Assembly: GCA_019115545.1 (NCBI GenBank)
Contig: DXDK01000088.1
Location: forward strand, 1-51,424
DNA from: Candidatus Evtepia faecavium
Lineage (GTDB): Bacteria; Bacillota; Clostridia; Oscillospirales; Oscillospiraceae
Direction: 5' to 3'
DNA length: 51,424 bases
Part shown: positions 22,648 to 32,298 of the stretch, piece after piece
Position numbering within the stretch: position 1 is the first letter of the stretch
Layout: each line of letters opens with the position of its first letter
Made by a program: the position numbers and the translations under genes
Notes under the pieces: generated by a model
Database searches by the model: none
Seen by the model: only the letters and a program-made list of their open reading frames with translations
Told to the model about the DNA's origin: nothing

Positions 22648-24297
22648 ATGAAAAGACGCTTTCTCACCCGCATCGCAGCGGCTTCTCTGGCCGTGCTGAT
22701 GCTGGCTCTGGCCGGCTGCGGCGGCGGCTCCACCGACACCCAGCCTACAGACAGCGGCACCACCGCCGACGCCGGCAAGGTGATCCGCACCACCGCCGTG
22801 TTCGGCAACCCCTTCGACCCCGCCTGCGCTGCGGACTATGCCTCCTACCAGGTGGTGGTGAACCTCTACGACTCTCTGGTCTATCCCGACCTGGACGGGA
22901 CCATTCTCAAGGGCGTGGCGGAAGACTACACCATCAGCGACGACAACCTGACCTACACCTTCACCCTGAAGGACGGGGTTAAGTTCCACGACGGCACCGA
23001 CATGACCGCCCAGGACGTGGTGTTCAGCTATGACCGTCTGATCACCATCGGCCAGGGCAACGCCTACCTCTTCCAGAACCACGTGGCTTCCGTGGAGGCC
23101 CCCGATGACAAGACCGTGGTCATCACCCTCAACGAGACCTTCGCCCCCTTCCTGAGCCTGCTCTGCCGGCTGTACATCGTCAACGAGGACCTGGTGATGG
23201 CCAACCTGGCTGACGGCAACTATGGCGAGTACGGCGACTACGGCATGGCCTACCTGGCCCAGAACGATGCCGGCAGCGGTGCCTATGCCTGCTCCAACTA
23301 CACCATGAACGAGCGCATCGTCATGACCAAGTTCGCCGACTACCACGGCACCTTCGCCGAGAACGCCCCGGACACCGTGGAGATCATCAACGGCACCGAG
23401 GCGGCCACCGTGCGCACCATGATGGCCAACGGCGAGCTGGAGATCAGCGACCAGTGGCAGACTTACGACGCCTACCAGTCCCTGGCCCAGCTGGACGGGG
23501 TCCGGCTGGAGTCCTATGCCGGCGGCCAGGTGCTCTACCTCATGATGAACACCAAGACCGCTCCCCTGGACGACGTCCACGTGCGCAAGGCCCTGGCTTA
23601 CATGATCGACTATGAGCAGGTGTACACCACTCTCTTCCCCGGCTACTTCTCCGTGGACAACTACGTGGGCAACTCCCTGCCGGGCGGCGACTTCAGCGGG
23701 GAGAAGTACACCTACAACATGGAACTGGCCAAGCAGGAGCTGGAGGCCTCCAAGTACGCCGACCAGCTGCTCAGCGGCGAGATGGCCATCGAAGTGGCCT
23801 GGGTGTCGGAAGTGCCCGACGAGGAAAAGCTGGCCCTCCTCCTCCAGGCCTCTGCCGCTGAGCTGGGTGTGAACATCCAGATCAGCAAGGTCGCCTGGGC
23901 CACCCAGGTGCAGAACACCTCCGCCGTGGAGAGCACCCCCAACACCAGCGTGTGCTTCATGTCCGCTGACTACAGCGAGGCCGGTGCCCTGCTCTACCAG
24001 CGTCTGCACAGCGACACCGCCGCCACCTGGCAGCAGACCGAATGGCTGGAGGATCCCGATCTGGACGCCATGATCGAGGACGCCCTGTCCACCATGGACC
24101 AGACCCAGCGGTATGCCAAGTATGACGAGATCCAGCAGGTTGCCATTGACGAGGTCTACGGCATTGCCGTGGCCGAGCAGGGCGAACTGCGAGCTTACAA
24201 AGACAACATCTATTTCCCTGCTGTGGAGCGGGGCGTTGCCAGCACTACGCTGGGTTACAACTTCCTGTTTAAGGATTTCCAGGTGTTAGACAACTGA
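22648..24297 (+). CDS. Peptide/hydantoin-type ABC transporter substrate-binding lipoprotein
   Basis: A 549-residue solute-binding lipoprotein of family 5 (DppA/OppA-like). Signal peptide and lipobox LALAGC put the lipid on C24. Typical blocks follow: YDSLVYPDLDG, the DGVKFHDGTDMTAQDVVFSYDR motif near residue 115, and NTKTAPLDDVHVRKALAYMIDYEQV. Ribosome site AAAGGAG. It captures the ligand outside the cell for the permeases and ATPases encoded next. The hydantoinase genes in the same run suggest a cyclic amide, pyroglutamyl compound or small peptide as ligand. A long hairpin after the stop may set its expression above the permeases. Confidence 0.93.
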   Translation: MKRRFLTRIAAASLAVLMLALAGCGGGSTDTQPTDSGTTADAGKVIRTTAVFGNPFDPACAADYASYQVVVNLYDSLVYPDLDGTILKGVAEDYTISDDNLTYTFTLKDGVKFHDGTDMTAQDVVFSYDRLITIGQGNAYLFQNHVASVEAPDDKTVVITLNETFAPFLSLLCRLYIVNEDLVMANLADGNYGEYGDYGMAYLAQNDAGSGAYACSNYTMNERIVMTKFADYHGTFAENAPDTVEIINGTEAATVRTMMANGELEISDQWQTYDAYQSLAQLDGVRLESYAGGQVLYLMMNTKTAPLDDVHVRKALAYMIDYEQVYTTLFPGYFSVDNYVGNSLPGGDFSGEKYTYNMELAKQELEASKYADQLLSGEMAIEVAWVSEVPDEEKLALLLQASAAELGVNIQISKVAWATQVQNTSAVESTPNTSVCFMSADYSEAGALLYQRLHSDTAATWQQTEWLEDPDLDAMIEDALSTMDQTQRYAKYDEIQQVAIDEVYGIAVAEQGELRAYKDNIYFPAVERGVASTTLGYNFLFKDFQVLDN

Positions 24298-24310
24298 TTT
24301 TGGCATCACA

Positions 24311-24350
24311 ACAGCAGGAGCCGTCTGGTGTTCCAGACGGTTCTTGCTGT
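24311..24350 (+). terminator. Intercistronic hairpin (attenuator or mRNA stabiliser)
   Basis: A stem of about 18 pairs, with one G-T pair: ACAGCAGGAGCCGTCTGG (24311-24328) with CCAGACGGTTCTTGCTGT (24333-24350). No T-run follows, so partial termination or 3'-end protection of the binding-protein mRNA is more likely than a full stop. Confidence 0.65.
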
Positions 24351-24417
24351 GCCCACTTTCCCAGTGGGGAGGCAAGGCCCTTCCCCGGAACCTACTGAAA
24401 AAGCGAGGCCCCTATCT

Positions 24418-25443
24418 ATGAATTTTAAACGCTATCTGCTGCGCCGGTTGGTGTTGGCGGTGGTGGTGATGTTTGGCCTTTCCATTGTCATCTTCGCCAT
24501 CTCCCGCATCATGCCAGGCGACGTGGCCACCATGGCCCTGGGCTCCACCGCCACGGAGGAGGCCAAAGAGAGCTACCGCGTGGCCAACCATCTCTATGAC
24601 TCCTATCCGCAACAGTACCTCTACTGGATCGGCGGCGTGCTCCAGGGCGACTTCGGTACCTCCACCTCCACCAACCGCCCGGTGAGCACCGACGTGGCTG
24701 AGTTCCTGCCCGCCACCCTGGAGCTGGTGGTGATGGCCGCAGTGATCCTCATCATCCTGTCCATCATCCTGGGCGTGCTGGCTGCAAAATACCGGGACAC
24801 GGTGGTGGACGGCATCATCCGGGTCCTGTCCTACATCGGCGTGGCCATGCCCAGCTTCGTCATCGCCACCTTGCTGCTGCTCCTCTTTGGCCACCTGTGG
24901 CAGGTGATCCCCGTCCTGGGCCGGCTGAGCTACGGCGTGACAGCGCCCCCGGACGTCACCGGGTTCTACACAATAGACGCCCTATTGGCCGGGCAGTTCT
25001 CCACGTTCTGGGACGCCTTCCTCCACCTTCTGGTGCCTGCCTTTGCCCTGGCCCTGGGCGGGCTGTGCCAGGAGGCCCGCATCGTCCGCAACTCCATGAC
25101 GGAAAACGGCAGCAAGGACTACCTCTCCGCCATGCGGGGCTACGGGGTGCCTGAGGGGAAGATTCTGCGGAAATACCAGCTCAAGCCCTCTCTGATCCCC
25201 GCCGTGTCCTGCATGGGCATGGACATTGCCTCTCTTATGGGCAACGCCTTCCTGGTGGAGACCATCTTCAACTGGCCGGGCATCTCCCGCTACGGCCTGT
25301 CCTGTATGCTGGGCAAGGACCTCAACGCCATCTCCGCCGTGCTGCTGGTCTTTGGCGCCATCTTTGTGGTGGTCAACATCGTGGTGGACCTGATCGTGGC
25401 CTGCCTTGACCCCAGAATCCGGTTGGGAGGTGCCAAATCATGA
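24418..25443 (+). CDS. ABC transporter permease, DppB type
   Basis: A 341-residue permease with six membrane helices. The N-terminal YLLRRLVLAVVVMFGLSIVIF helix, the MPGD motif and the coupling helix EARIVRNSMTENGSKDYLSAMRGYG are standard DppB/OppB features. Start at 24418 after a weak AGCGAGG site. It overlaps the second permease by 4 bases (ATGA). Works with the two ATPases at 26398-28401 to import the ligand of the binding protein. Confidence 0.94.
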   Translation: MNFKRYLLRRLVLAVVVMFGLSIVIFAISRIMPGDVATMALGSTATEEAKESYRVANHLYDSYPQQYLYWIGGVLQGDFGTSTSTNRPVSTDVAEFLPATLELVVMAAVILIILSIILGVLAAKYRDTVVDGIIRVLSYIGVAMPSFVIATLLLLLFGHLWQVIPVLGRLSYGVTAPPDVTGFYTIDALLAGQFSTFWDAFLHLLVPAFALALGGLCQEARIVRNSMTENGSKDYLSAMRGYGVPEGKILRKYQLKPSLIPAVSCMGMDIASLMGNAFLVETIFNWPGISRYGLSCMLGKDLNAISAVLLVFGAIFVVVNIVVDLIVACLDPRIRLGGAKS

Positions 25444-26405
25444 CAACCATGCGCGCACGCAAACAGGCCAGAGAGCTGCAGCGGGCTCTGTCCTACGAGG
25501 CCAAGCGGCCCACCGTCCGGGTGGTCTCCAACCCCAAGGAGATGCGCCGGGAAAACGCCAAGAAAGCCTGGCACCGCTTCTCCCGGAACAAGCTCAGCGT
25601 GGTGGGCCTGGCCATCGTGATCCTGGTGATCCTGGCCGCCGTTTTCGCCCAGTACATCGCCCCTTACCCCGAACACGCAGGGGCTTACACCGACTTTGCC
25701 AACAGCACCAAAGCCCCCTGCGCCCAGTTCCTTCTGGGGACGGACAACATGGGGCGGGATATCCTCAGCCGGATCATCTTCTCCTTCCAGGGCGCCTTGA
25801 AAATGGCCATCCTGGTGCTGGTGATCGCCGTCCCCGTGGGCACCTGCCTGGGCCTGCTGGCGGGGTACATGAACGGCACCTGGGTGGATACCCTCATCAT
25901 GCGTATCGCCGACATCTTCCTGTCGGTCCCCGCCCTGCTGCTGGCTCTGGCCGTGGCCTCCATTCTGGAGCCCAACCTCACCAACTCCATGTTGGCCATC
26001 ACCATCATGTGGTGGCCATGGTATACCCGATTGGTGTACGGCGTAGCCACCTCCTGTAAAAATGAATACTACGTGGTCTCGGCCCAGCTCACCGGCGCCA
26101 GCAAAGGCCACATCATTTTCAAGGAGATCCTCCCCAACTGCCTCTCCCCCATCCTCACCAAGATGTCTCTGGACGTGGGCTGGGTCATCCTCATGGGCGC
26201 CACCCTCAGCTATGTCGGTCTGGGGGAACAGCCCCCCATCCCGTCTCTGGGCCAGATGGTGTCCGACGGCGCCCGGTACATGCCGGACCAGTGGTGGATG
26301 ACCATCTTCCCCTGCCTTGCCATCATCATTATCATCATGGGGTTCAACTTCATGGGAGACGGCATCGGCGATATGCTCTCCAAGGGGGACAGCAAGTATG
26401 AGTAA
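25440..26405 (+). CDS. ABC transporter permease, DppC type
   Basis: A 321-residue permease. A basic N-terminal tail (about 50 residues), then the DppC-type first helix VVGLAIVILVILAAVFAQYIAP, LLGTDNMGRDILSRI, and the coupling helix EYYVVSAQLTGASKGHIIFKEILPN. Five to six helices in all. Partner of the DppB-type permease. It overlaps the ATPase gene by 8 bases (ATGAGTAA). Confidence 0.94.
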   Translation: MTTMRARKQARELQRALSYEAKRPTVRVVSNPKEMRRENAKKAWHRFSRNKLSVVGLAIVILVILAAVFAQYIAPYPEHAGAYTDFANSTKAPCAQFLLGTDNMGRDILSRIIFSFQGALKMAILVLVIAVPVGTCLGLLAGYMNGTWVDTLIMRIADIFLSVPALLLALAVASILEPNLTNSMLAITIMWWPWYTRLVYGVATSCKNEYYVVSAQLTGASKGHIIFKEILPNCLSPILTKMSLDVGWVILMGATLSYVGLGEQPPIPSLGQMVSDGARYMPDQWWMTIFPCLAIIIIIMGFNFMGDGIGDMLSKGDSKYE

Positions 26406-27390
26406 TATCAGCAAAGATGTGATCCTGCAGATCAAAAACCTGAAGCTCTGGTTCAAAGTCTACCAGGGCTACTCCAAAGTGCTGGACGGCGTAAACCTCA
26501 CCGTGCACCAGGGAGAAAAAGTGGGCATCGTCGGGGAGGCCGGCTGCGGCAAAACCACCACGGTGAAGTCCATCCTGGGCATCGTGCCGGAGGGGCAGTA
26601 CGTCATCCCCGAGGGGGAGATCCTCTACAAGGGCAAGGACGTGCTGAAAATGTCCGACCGGGACCTGGGCCAGGTGCGCAGCAAGGAGATCTCCATGATC
26701 TACCAAGAGCCCTCCGCCGCCCTGAACCCGGTGTTCACCATCGGCCAGCAGATGATGGAGGTGGTGAAGAACTCCGCCCAGGGCAAGGGCAAGAGCAAAG
26801 CCGAGCAGAAGCAGATGGTCCTGGACGCCATCCGGGACGTGTTCATCCCCGACCCAGAGCGGATCTTCACCTACTACCCCATCCAGCTCTCCGGCGGCAT
26901 GAAGCAGCGTATCTGCATCGCCATGGCCATCATGACCCAGCGGGACCTGATGATCGCCGACGAGCCCGGCACCGCCCTGGACGTCACCATCCAGGACCAG
27001 GTCCACAAGACCCTCAACCGCCTGGTGGAGGAGCGGAACATGTCCCTCATCATGATCACCCACTCCCTGGGGGTGGCCCGGGAAATCACTGACAGCATCA
27101 ACGTCATGTACGCCGGCACCGTGGTGGAGTCCGCCCCCACGGAAGAGGTCTTCCGCCACACCCTGCACCCCTACACCGTGGGGCTGATGGAAGCGGTGCC
27201 CCGCCTCAGCGGCGGCGGGATCCAGGCCGGCATCTACGGCTCCATCCCGGACTATCTCTACCCCCCCAAGGGCTGCCGGTTTGCCCCCCGGTGTCCCCAC
27301 GCCACCGAGGCCTGCCGGGAGGAGAAACCCCTGCTCAAAGACGTGGGAGGCGGCCACCTGGTGGCCTGCTTCCACCCCAAGGAGGTGTGA
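26398..27390 (+). CDS. ABC transporter ATP-binding protein, DppD type
   Basis: A 330-residue ATPase. Walker A GEAGCGKTT near residue 47, Q-loop IYQEP, signature LSGGMKQR, Walker B LMIADEPGTALD, and the oligopeptide-family C-terminal extension with the Cys-rich CRFAPRCPHATEAC motif, which in related proteins binds an Fe-S cluster. The GTALD in place of the usual TSALD is an odd but small change next to Walker B. Start at 26398 within the end of the permease gene. Confidence 0.94.
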   Translation: MSNISKDVILQIKNLKLWFKVYQGYSKVLDGVNLTVHQGEKVGIVGEAGCGKTTTVKSILGIVPEGQYVIPEGEILYKGKDVLKMSDRDLGQVRSKEISMIYQEPSAALNPVFTIGQQMMEVVKNSAQGKGKSKAEQKQMVLDAIRDVFIPDPERIFTYYPIQLSGGMKQRICIAMAIMTQRDLMIADEPGTALDVTIQDQVHKTLNRLVEERNMSLIMITHSLGVAREITDSINVMYAGTVVESAPTEEVFRHTLHPYTVGLMEAVPRLSGGGIQAGIYGSIPDYLYPPKGCRFAPRCPHATEACREEKPLLKDVGGGHLVACFHPKEV

Positions 27391-27393
27391 GCC

Positions 27394-28401
27394 ATGCCCC
27401 AAGACGACGTGATCTTACAGCTGAACCATCTGAAACAGTATTTCCCCGCCGGGAAAGGGAAGGATGGCCAGAAGCTTTTTGTGAAAGCCGTGGACGATGT
27501 CTCTCTGGACGTCCATCGGGGAGAGGTCATCGGCCTGGTGGGCGAGAGCGGCTCAGGCAAGAGCACCATCGCCTACTCCATCATCGGCATGTATGAACCC
27601 ACCGACGGCGAGATCCTTTTTGAAGGGCAGAAAATCGGCCGGAAGCACCGGTCCATGCAGATGAAGAAGGACATGCAGATTGTCTTCCAGGACCCGGGTT
27701 CCTCCCTGAACCCCCACCAGTCCATCGCGGAGATCCTGGAACTCCCCCTGAAGGTCCACAAGATCGGCAAGACCCACGCCGAGCGGATGGAGCGGGTGAA
27801 AGAACTGCTGACCATGGTGGAACTTCCGGAGCACTACATGTACAAGTCCCCCGCCTCCATCGGCGGCGGGGAAAAGCAGATGGTGGCCATTGCCCGGGCC
27901 CTGGCCACGGACCCCAAGTTCATCATCCTGGACGAGCCCACCAGCGCTCTGGACGTGTCCATCCAGGCTAAGATCATCAACATGCTCCTGAAGCTCCAGC
28001 GGGAGAAGAACCTCACCTATCTCTTCATCACCCACGACCTGAGCCTCATGCGGAACATCGCCCACCGGGTGGCCATCCTCTACCTGGGGAAGATCGCGGA
28101 GATCGCCCCGGCGGACACCTTCTTCCAGCGGCCGGAGCACCCTTATACCCAGATGCTCATCTCCTCCATCCCCGTGGTGTCGGAGGAGGAAGAGGCCCTG
28201 AAGCCAGCCAAGGTGGAGTCCACCGGAGAGATCCCCTCCCCGGTGAACATCCCCCCCGGCTGCAGCTTCCACCTGCGATGCCCCTATGTGATGGACCAGT
28301 GCAAAGCGGAAGACCCCGCCATGATCCCCCTGGAGCCCGGGCACCAGGTTCGCTGTCACCTTTGCCAAGCGGGGCGCACGACCCCCGCGGAACCCAACTG
28401 A
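27394..28401 (+). CDS. ABC transporter ATP-binding protein, DppF type
   Basis: A 335-residue ATPase, the second of the pair. Walker A GESGSGKST near residue 50, Q-loop VFQDPGSSLNP, signature variant IGGGEKQM (instead of LSGGQ), Walker B FIILDEPTSALD, and a C-terminal HLRCPYVMDQCKAEDP Cys motif. It follows the DppD-type gene after 3 bases. The Ile-Gly-Gly-Gly signature differs from the usual Leu-Ser-Gly-Gly, so it may be the less active site of the heterodimer. Confidence 0.93.
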   Translation: MPQDDVILQLNHLKQYFPAGKGKDGQKLFVKAVDDVSLDVHRGEVIGLVGESGSGKSTIAYSIIGMYEPTDGEILFEGQKIGRKHRSMQMKKDMQIVFQDPGSSLNPHQSIAEILELPLKVHKIGKTHAERMERVKELLTMVELPEHYMYKSPASIGGGEKQMVAIARALATDPKFIILDEPTSALDVSIQAKIINMLLKLQREKNLTYLFITHDLSLMRNIAHRVAILYLGKIAEIAPADTFFQRPEHPYTQMLISSIPVVSEEEEALKPAKVESTGEIPSPVNIPPGCSFHLRCPYVMDQCKAEDPAMIPLEPGHQVRCHLCQAGRTTPAEPN

Positions 28402-28413
28402 GGAGGAACCACT

Positions 28414-30456
28414 ATGAGAATTGCCACCGACATCGGCGGCACCTTCACCGATATCGTCTACATCGACGGGGAAGGCGCGATCCATGTCAACAAGAGCCAC
28501 ACCACCCCGCCCAACTTCGAGCAGGGTGTTATGGACGTCATTGCCAAGTGCAACATCGACCCCGCCGCGGTCAAGGACCTCACCCACGGCACCACCGTGG
28601 TCATCAACGCCCTCACCGAGCGGAAGGGGGCCAAGACCGGCCTCATCACCACCCGGGGCTTCCGGGATATCCTGGAGATCGGCCGGGGCAACCGGCCGGA
28701 CCTGTTCAACTTCAACTTCAAAAAGCCGGAGCCCTTCGTGCCCCGCTACCTCCGCCTGGAGGTCTCCGAGCGGATGGACTACCTGGGCAACGAGCACGAG
28801 CCCCTCAACGAGGACGACGTCCGCGCCTGCCTGGAGACCTTCCGGAAGGAAGGGGTGGAGGCCATCGCCGTGGTCTACCTCCATGCCTATGTGAACCCCG
28901 CCCATGAGATCCGCACCAAGGAGCTCATCCACCAGCTGTGGCCGGAGGTGATGGTCACCGCCTCCCACGAGGTGTCCAAGGAGTGGCGGGAGTACGAGCG
29001 GGAGTCCACCGCCGTCCTCAACTCCTACGTAATGCCCACCGCCAAGGCCTATGTGGACCGGCTCTACCAGGAGCTGGAGAAGACGGGCATCATCTGCCCC
29101 AAGTACATCATGCAGTCCAACGGCGGCACCACCACTTTTGAAAAGGCCAAGGAGACCCCCATCAACATGGTGGAGTCCGGCCCTGTGGCGGGGATCTACG
29201 GCGCTGCCATGCTGGGCAAAATGCTGGGGGAGGACAAGGTCATCGCCTTCGACATCGGCGGCACCACTGCCAAGTGCTCCCTGGTGGACGGGGGCGAAGT
29301 AAAGACCACCACCGAGTATAAAATCGAAAAGACCGACCGCTGGCCTGGCTATCCCATCAAGGTCCCTGTGGTGGACATCGTGGAGATCGGCAACGGCGGC
29401 GGCTCCATCGCCTGGGTGGACAGCACCCACTCCCTCCGGGTGGGGCCCCAGTCCGCCGGCGCCCTGCCGGGCCCCGTGGCCTATGGCAAAGGGGGCACCC
29501 AGCCCACCACCACCGACGCCAACCTGGTGATCGGCCGCCTGTCCCCCAAGAATTTCGACATGGACGTGGACATGGACAAGGTCCGTTCTGCCATTCAGGA
29601 GCAGATCGGCAACCCCTTCGGCCTGAACGCGGAAGACGCCGCCCTGGGCATCATCCGGGTGGCCAACTCCAACATGCTCAACGCCCTGAAGCTGGTCTCC
29701 GTCCGGAAAGGCTATGACCCCAGAGACTTCGCCCTGGTGGCCTTCGGCGGCGGCGGCCCCATGCACGCAGCCGCCCTGGCCAAGGAGCTGAACATCCGCA
29801 AGGTCATCGTCCCCAATGCCGCCTCGGTGTTCTCCGCCTGGGGCATGCTCATGACCGACCTGCGGTCGGACGACATTCAGACCTTCTTCGCCCCCCTCTC
29901 TCACCCGGACTACGGCGCCATCAACGCCCAGTGGCGGAAGCTGGAGGCCAAAGCCCTGGAGGACAACGCCGCCAAGGGCGTGAAGGCCAGCGATGTTTAT
30001 TTCGCCCACTACCTGGACATGCGCTACCAGGGCCAGGACCACACCGTGAAGGTGCGGGTCCCCAACGATGACCTCTCCCCGGAGAATCTGGGCCAGTTCA
30101 TCGAGGCCTTCCACAAGGAGCACTTCCAGAACTACTCCTTCCGCCTGGACGACAGCCCGGTGGAGATCGTCAACATGCACCTGGCCTCCTTCGGCCGCAT
30201 CGCCAAGACCCCCATCAAGGAGATTCCCGCCCAGCCCTACTCCCTGGAGGAATGCATCAAGGAGGTCCGTCCCGTGATCTTCGAGGGGACCGGCAAGGCC
30301 GACACCAAGATCTATGACCGGGAGAAGCTCTCCCCCGGCATGACCATGGAGGGCCCCGTCATCATCGAGGAGGTCAGCGCCTCCACTGTGGTCTATCCCG
30401 GCATGCGCGCTTCCATCGACGCCTACGGCGACATCATCATCGAAACGGAGGTATAA
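28414..30456 (+). CDS. Hydantoinase/oxoprolinase subunit A (HyuA)
   Basis: A 680-residue ATP-dependent amidohydrolase subunit of the HyuA/OplA family (N-methylhydantoinase, 5-oxoprolinase and related carboxylases). An actin-like ATPase fold is shown by MRIATDIGGTFTDIV, HGTTVVINALTERKGAKTG, and VIAFDIGGTTAKCS around residue 275, with FGGGGPMHAAALA near 445. It works with the B subunit encoded next to open a cyclic amide ring. Starts 12 bases after the transporter ATPase with a GAGGAGG site, so it belongs to the same transcript. Substrate class (hydantoin, 5-oxoproline, creatinine-type) is not fixed by sequence. Confidence 0.93.
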   Translation: MRIATDIGGTFTDIVYIDGEGAIHVNKSHTTPPNFEQGVMDVIAKCNIDPAAVKDLTHGTTVVINALTERKGAKTGLITTRGFRDILEIGRGNRPDLFNFNFKKPEPFVPRYLRLEVSERMDYLGNEHEPLNEDDVRACLETFRKEGVEAIAVVYLHAYVNPAHEIRTKELIHQLWPEVMVTASHEVSKEWREYERESTAVLNSYVMPTAKAYVDRLYQELEKTGIICPKYIMQSNGGTTTFEKAKETPINMVESGPVAGIYGAAMLGKMLGEDKVIAFDIGGTTAKCSLVDGGEVKTTTEYKIEKTDRWPGYPIKVPVVDIVEIGNGGGSIAWVDSTHSLRVGPQSAGALPGPVAYGKGGTQPTTTDANLVIGRLSPKNFDMDVDMDKVRSAIQEQIGNPFGLNAEDAALGIIRVANSNMLNALKLVSVRKGYDPRDFALVAFGGGGPMHAAALAKELNIRKVIVPNAASVFSAWGMLMTDLRSDDIQTFFAPLSHPDYGAINAQWRKLEAKALEDNAAKGVKASDVYFAHYLDMRYQGQDHTVKVRVPNDDLSPENLGQFIEAFHKEHFQNYSFRLDDSPVEIVNMHLASFGRIAKTPIKEIPAQPYSLEECIKEVRPVIFEGTGKADTKIYDREKLSPGMTMEGPVIIEEVSASTVVYPGMRASIDAYGDIIIETEV

Positions 30457-30459
30457 CCC

Positions 30460-32211
30460 ATGGCTGAGAAACAAGTAGACGTCATCACCCTAGACATCAT
30501 CAAGGACTCCCTCCTGGCCGCCGGGGAGGAGATCTTCACCGCCATCGCCCGCACCTCCAAGAGCCCCATCATCTATGAGTGCCTGGACTTTGCCTCGGGC
30601 CTCACCGACGACAAGGGCAACCTCATCACCCAGGGCAACGGCTGCGCCGGCTTCCTGGGGATGCTCAGCTCCATGGTCAAGGAAGTCATCCGCAAGTGGG
30701 CCGACACCGGCCGGCTGAAGGAGGGGGACATCATCATCATCAACGACCCCTACGGCGGCGGCGGCTCCCACATCCAGGACGTGGGCGTGGTGATGCCCAT
30801 TTTCGTGGAGGGAGAGATCTTCTGCTACGTGGCCGACAAGTGCCACTGGTCGGAGATGGGAGGCAAGGACCCCGGCTACTCCCTCAACGCCACGGAGATC
30901 TACCAGGAAGGTCTGCAGATGCCCTGCGTAAAGCTCTTCAACGAGGGCGTGCTCAACGAGGACATCGCCGACATCATCCGGGCCAACGTGCGCTATCCCG
31001 ACCTCTCCATCGGCGATATGTGGGCCGGCGTGTCCGGCCTGCGCACCGGGGAGAAGCGCATCCTGGAGCTGTGCGCCAAGTACGGCAAGGACACCGTCCG
31101 GTCCGCCATCAACCGCCTGCTTCAGTCCAGCGCCGAGTATTCCCGGAAGCAGGTGGAGAAGATCCCCGACGGGGTCTATCGGGCAGAGGACGTGATGGAC
31201 AAGGACGTCCACGGCAACGGCCCCTTCCACGTCCAGGTGGCCGTCACCGTCAAGGGTGACCGCATGACCGTGGACTTCACTGGCACCGACAAGCAGACCG
31301 CCGGCCCCATCAACCTGGCCCTGGCGGGGCTCCACTCCGCCATCCGCTCGGTCTTCCTGGCCTGCACCGACCCGGAGCAGAACGTAAACGACGGCGTTTT
31401 CGAGCCCCTGGAGATCATCGCCGAGGAGGGCTCCCTCTTCAACGCCATCCGCCCTGCCCCGGTCTCCTGCTACTATGAATCCATGCAGGTGGCCCTGGAC
31501 CTGGTGTGGCAGGCCATGGCGCCGGTGGTCAAAAAGGGCCAGCTCACCGCAGGCCACTTCCTCACCGTGGGGGCCTACACCATGAACGGCATCCACGCCG
31601 TCACCGGCCAGCCCTTCGTCAACTGCGGCCCCACCCTGGGCGGCTGGGGCGCCGGCTGTGACCGGGACGGGGACTCCTGCCAGTTCTGCACCGGCGACGG
31701 GGAGACCTTCAACATCCCCGTGGAGATCCTGGAGTCCAAGTTCGGCATCAAGATCACCGAGTACGCCCTGCACACCGATAACACCGGCGCCGGCGAGTTC
31801 CGGGGGGGCTACGGCCTCATCCTGGGGCATGAGGCCCTCAACGACGACATGGACTTCGGCGGGGCCTATGGCCGCCACGAGCGGCCCGCCTGGGGCTTTG
31901 CGGGGGGGCACCCAGGTTCCACCAACGGGTTTGATTTCATCCGGCTGGATGGCACCTACGACGGCCCCTACGGCAGCGGCAACCGCATCCCCATGAAAAA
32001 GGGGGACATCGTCCGCATGGTCACCGGCACCGGCGGCGGCTACGGCAACCCCCTGGCCCGGGACCCCGCTCGGGTGGCTATGGACGTGAAGAACGAGTAC
32101 ATCACCCTGGAAGACGCCCGGGAGATCTACGGCGTGGAAGTGGACCCCGCCACCTTTGCTGTGGTGGGCGCCACCCAGGCCCGGAAGGATTTCCAAGCTG
32201 CCCAGGCATAA
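30460..32211 (+). CDS. Hydantoinase/oxoprolinase subunit B (HyuB)
   Basis: A 583-residue partner of HyuA. Family blocks: SKSPIIYECLDFASGLTDD, NDPYGGGGSHIQD (about residue 90), DFTGTDKQTAGPIN, and the Gly-rich GRHERPAWGFAGGHPG and GTGGGYGNP near the end. Together the subunits hydrolyse a cyclic amide with ATP. Three bases separate it from HyuA. A strong terminator follows, ending the transport/hydantoinase operon. Confidence 0.93.
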   Translation: MAEKQVDVITLDIIKDSLLAAGEEIFTAIARTSKSPIIYECLDFASGLTDDKGNLITQGNGCAGFLGMLSSMVKEVIRKWADTGRLKEGDIIIINDPYGGGGSHIQDVGVVMPIFVEGEIFCYVADKCHWSEMGGKDPGYSLNATEIYQEGLQMPCVKLFNEGVLNEDIADIIRANVRYPDLSIGDMWAGVSGLRTGEKRILELCAKYGKDTVRSAINRLLQSSAEYSRKQVEKIPDGVYRAEDVMDKDVHGNGPFHVQVAVTVKGDRMTVDFTGTDKQTAGPINLALAGLHSAIRSVFLACTDPEQNVNDGVFEPLEIIAEEGSLFNAIRPAPVSCYYESMQVALDLVWQAMAPVVKKGQLTAGHFLTVGAYTMNGIHAVTGQPFVNCGPTLGGWGAGCDRDGDSCQFCTGDGETFNIPVEILESKFGIKITEYALHTDNTGAGEFRGGYGLILGHEALNDDMDFGGAYGRHERPAWGFAGGHPGSTNGFDFIRLDGTYDGPYGSGNRIPMKKGDIVRMVTGTGGGYGNPLARDPARVAMDVKNEYITLEDAREIYGVEVDPATFAVVGATQARKDFQAAQA

Positions 32212-32223
32212 CCAAAAAACATA

Positions 32224-32265
32224 CCCCGCGCGGCTGCCCTGTCTCCAGGGCGCTGCGCGGGGTTT
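32224..32265 (+). terminator. Terminator of the ABC/hydantoinase operon
   Basis: CCCCGCGC (32224-32231) with GCGCGGGG (32255-32262), inner pair GCCCT/AGGGC, then TTT. Confidence 0.8.
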
Positions 32266-32298
32266 CCCCGCAAAAAATCAAGGAAGGCGGTGTTTCCT

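Noticed and set aside
27553..30474. 973-codon open frame on the minus strand
   Set aside because: It lies opposite the DppF-type and HyuA genes, has a His/Val/Gly-rich composition typical of antisense frames in GC-rich DNA, and no ribosome site or family motif.
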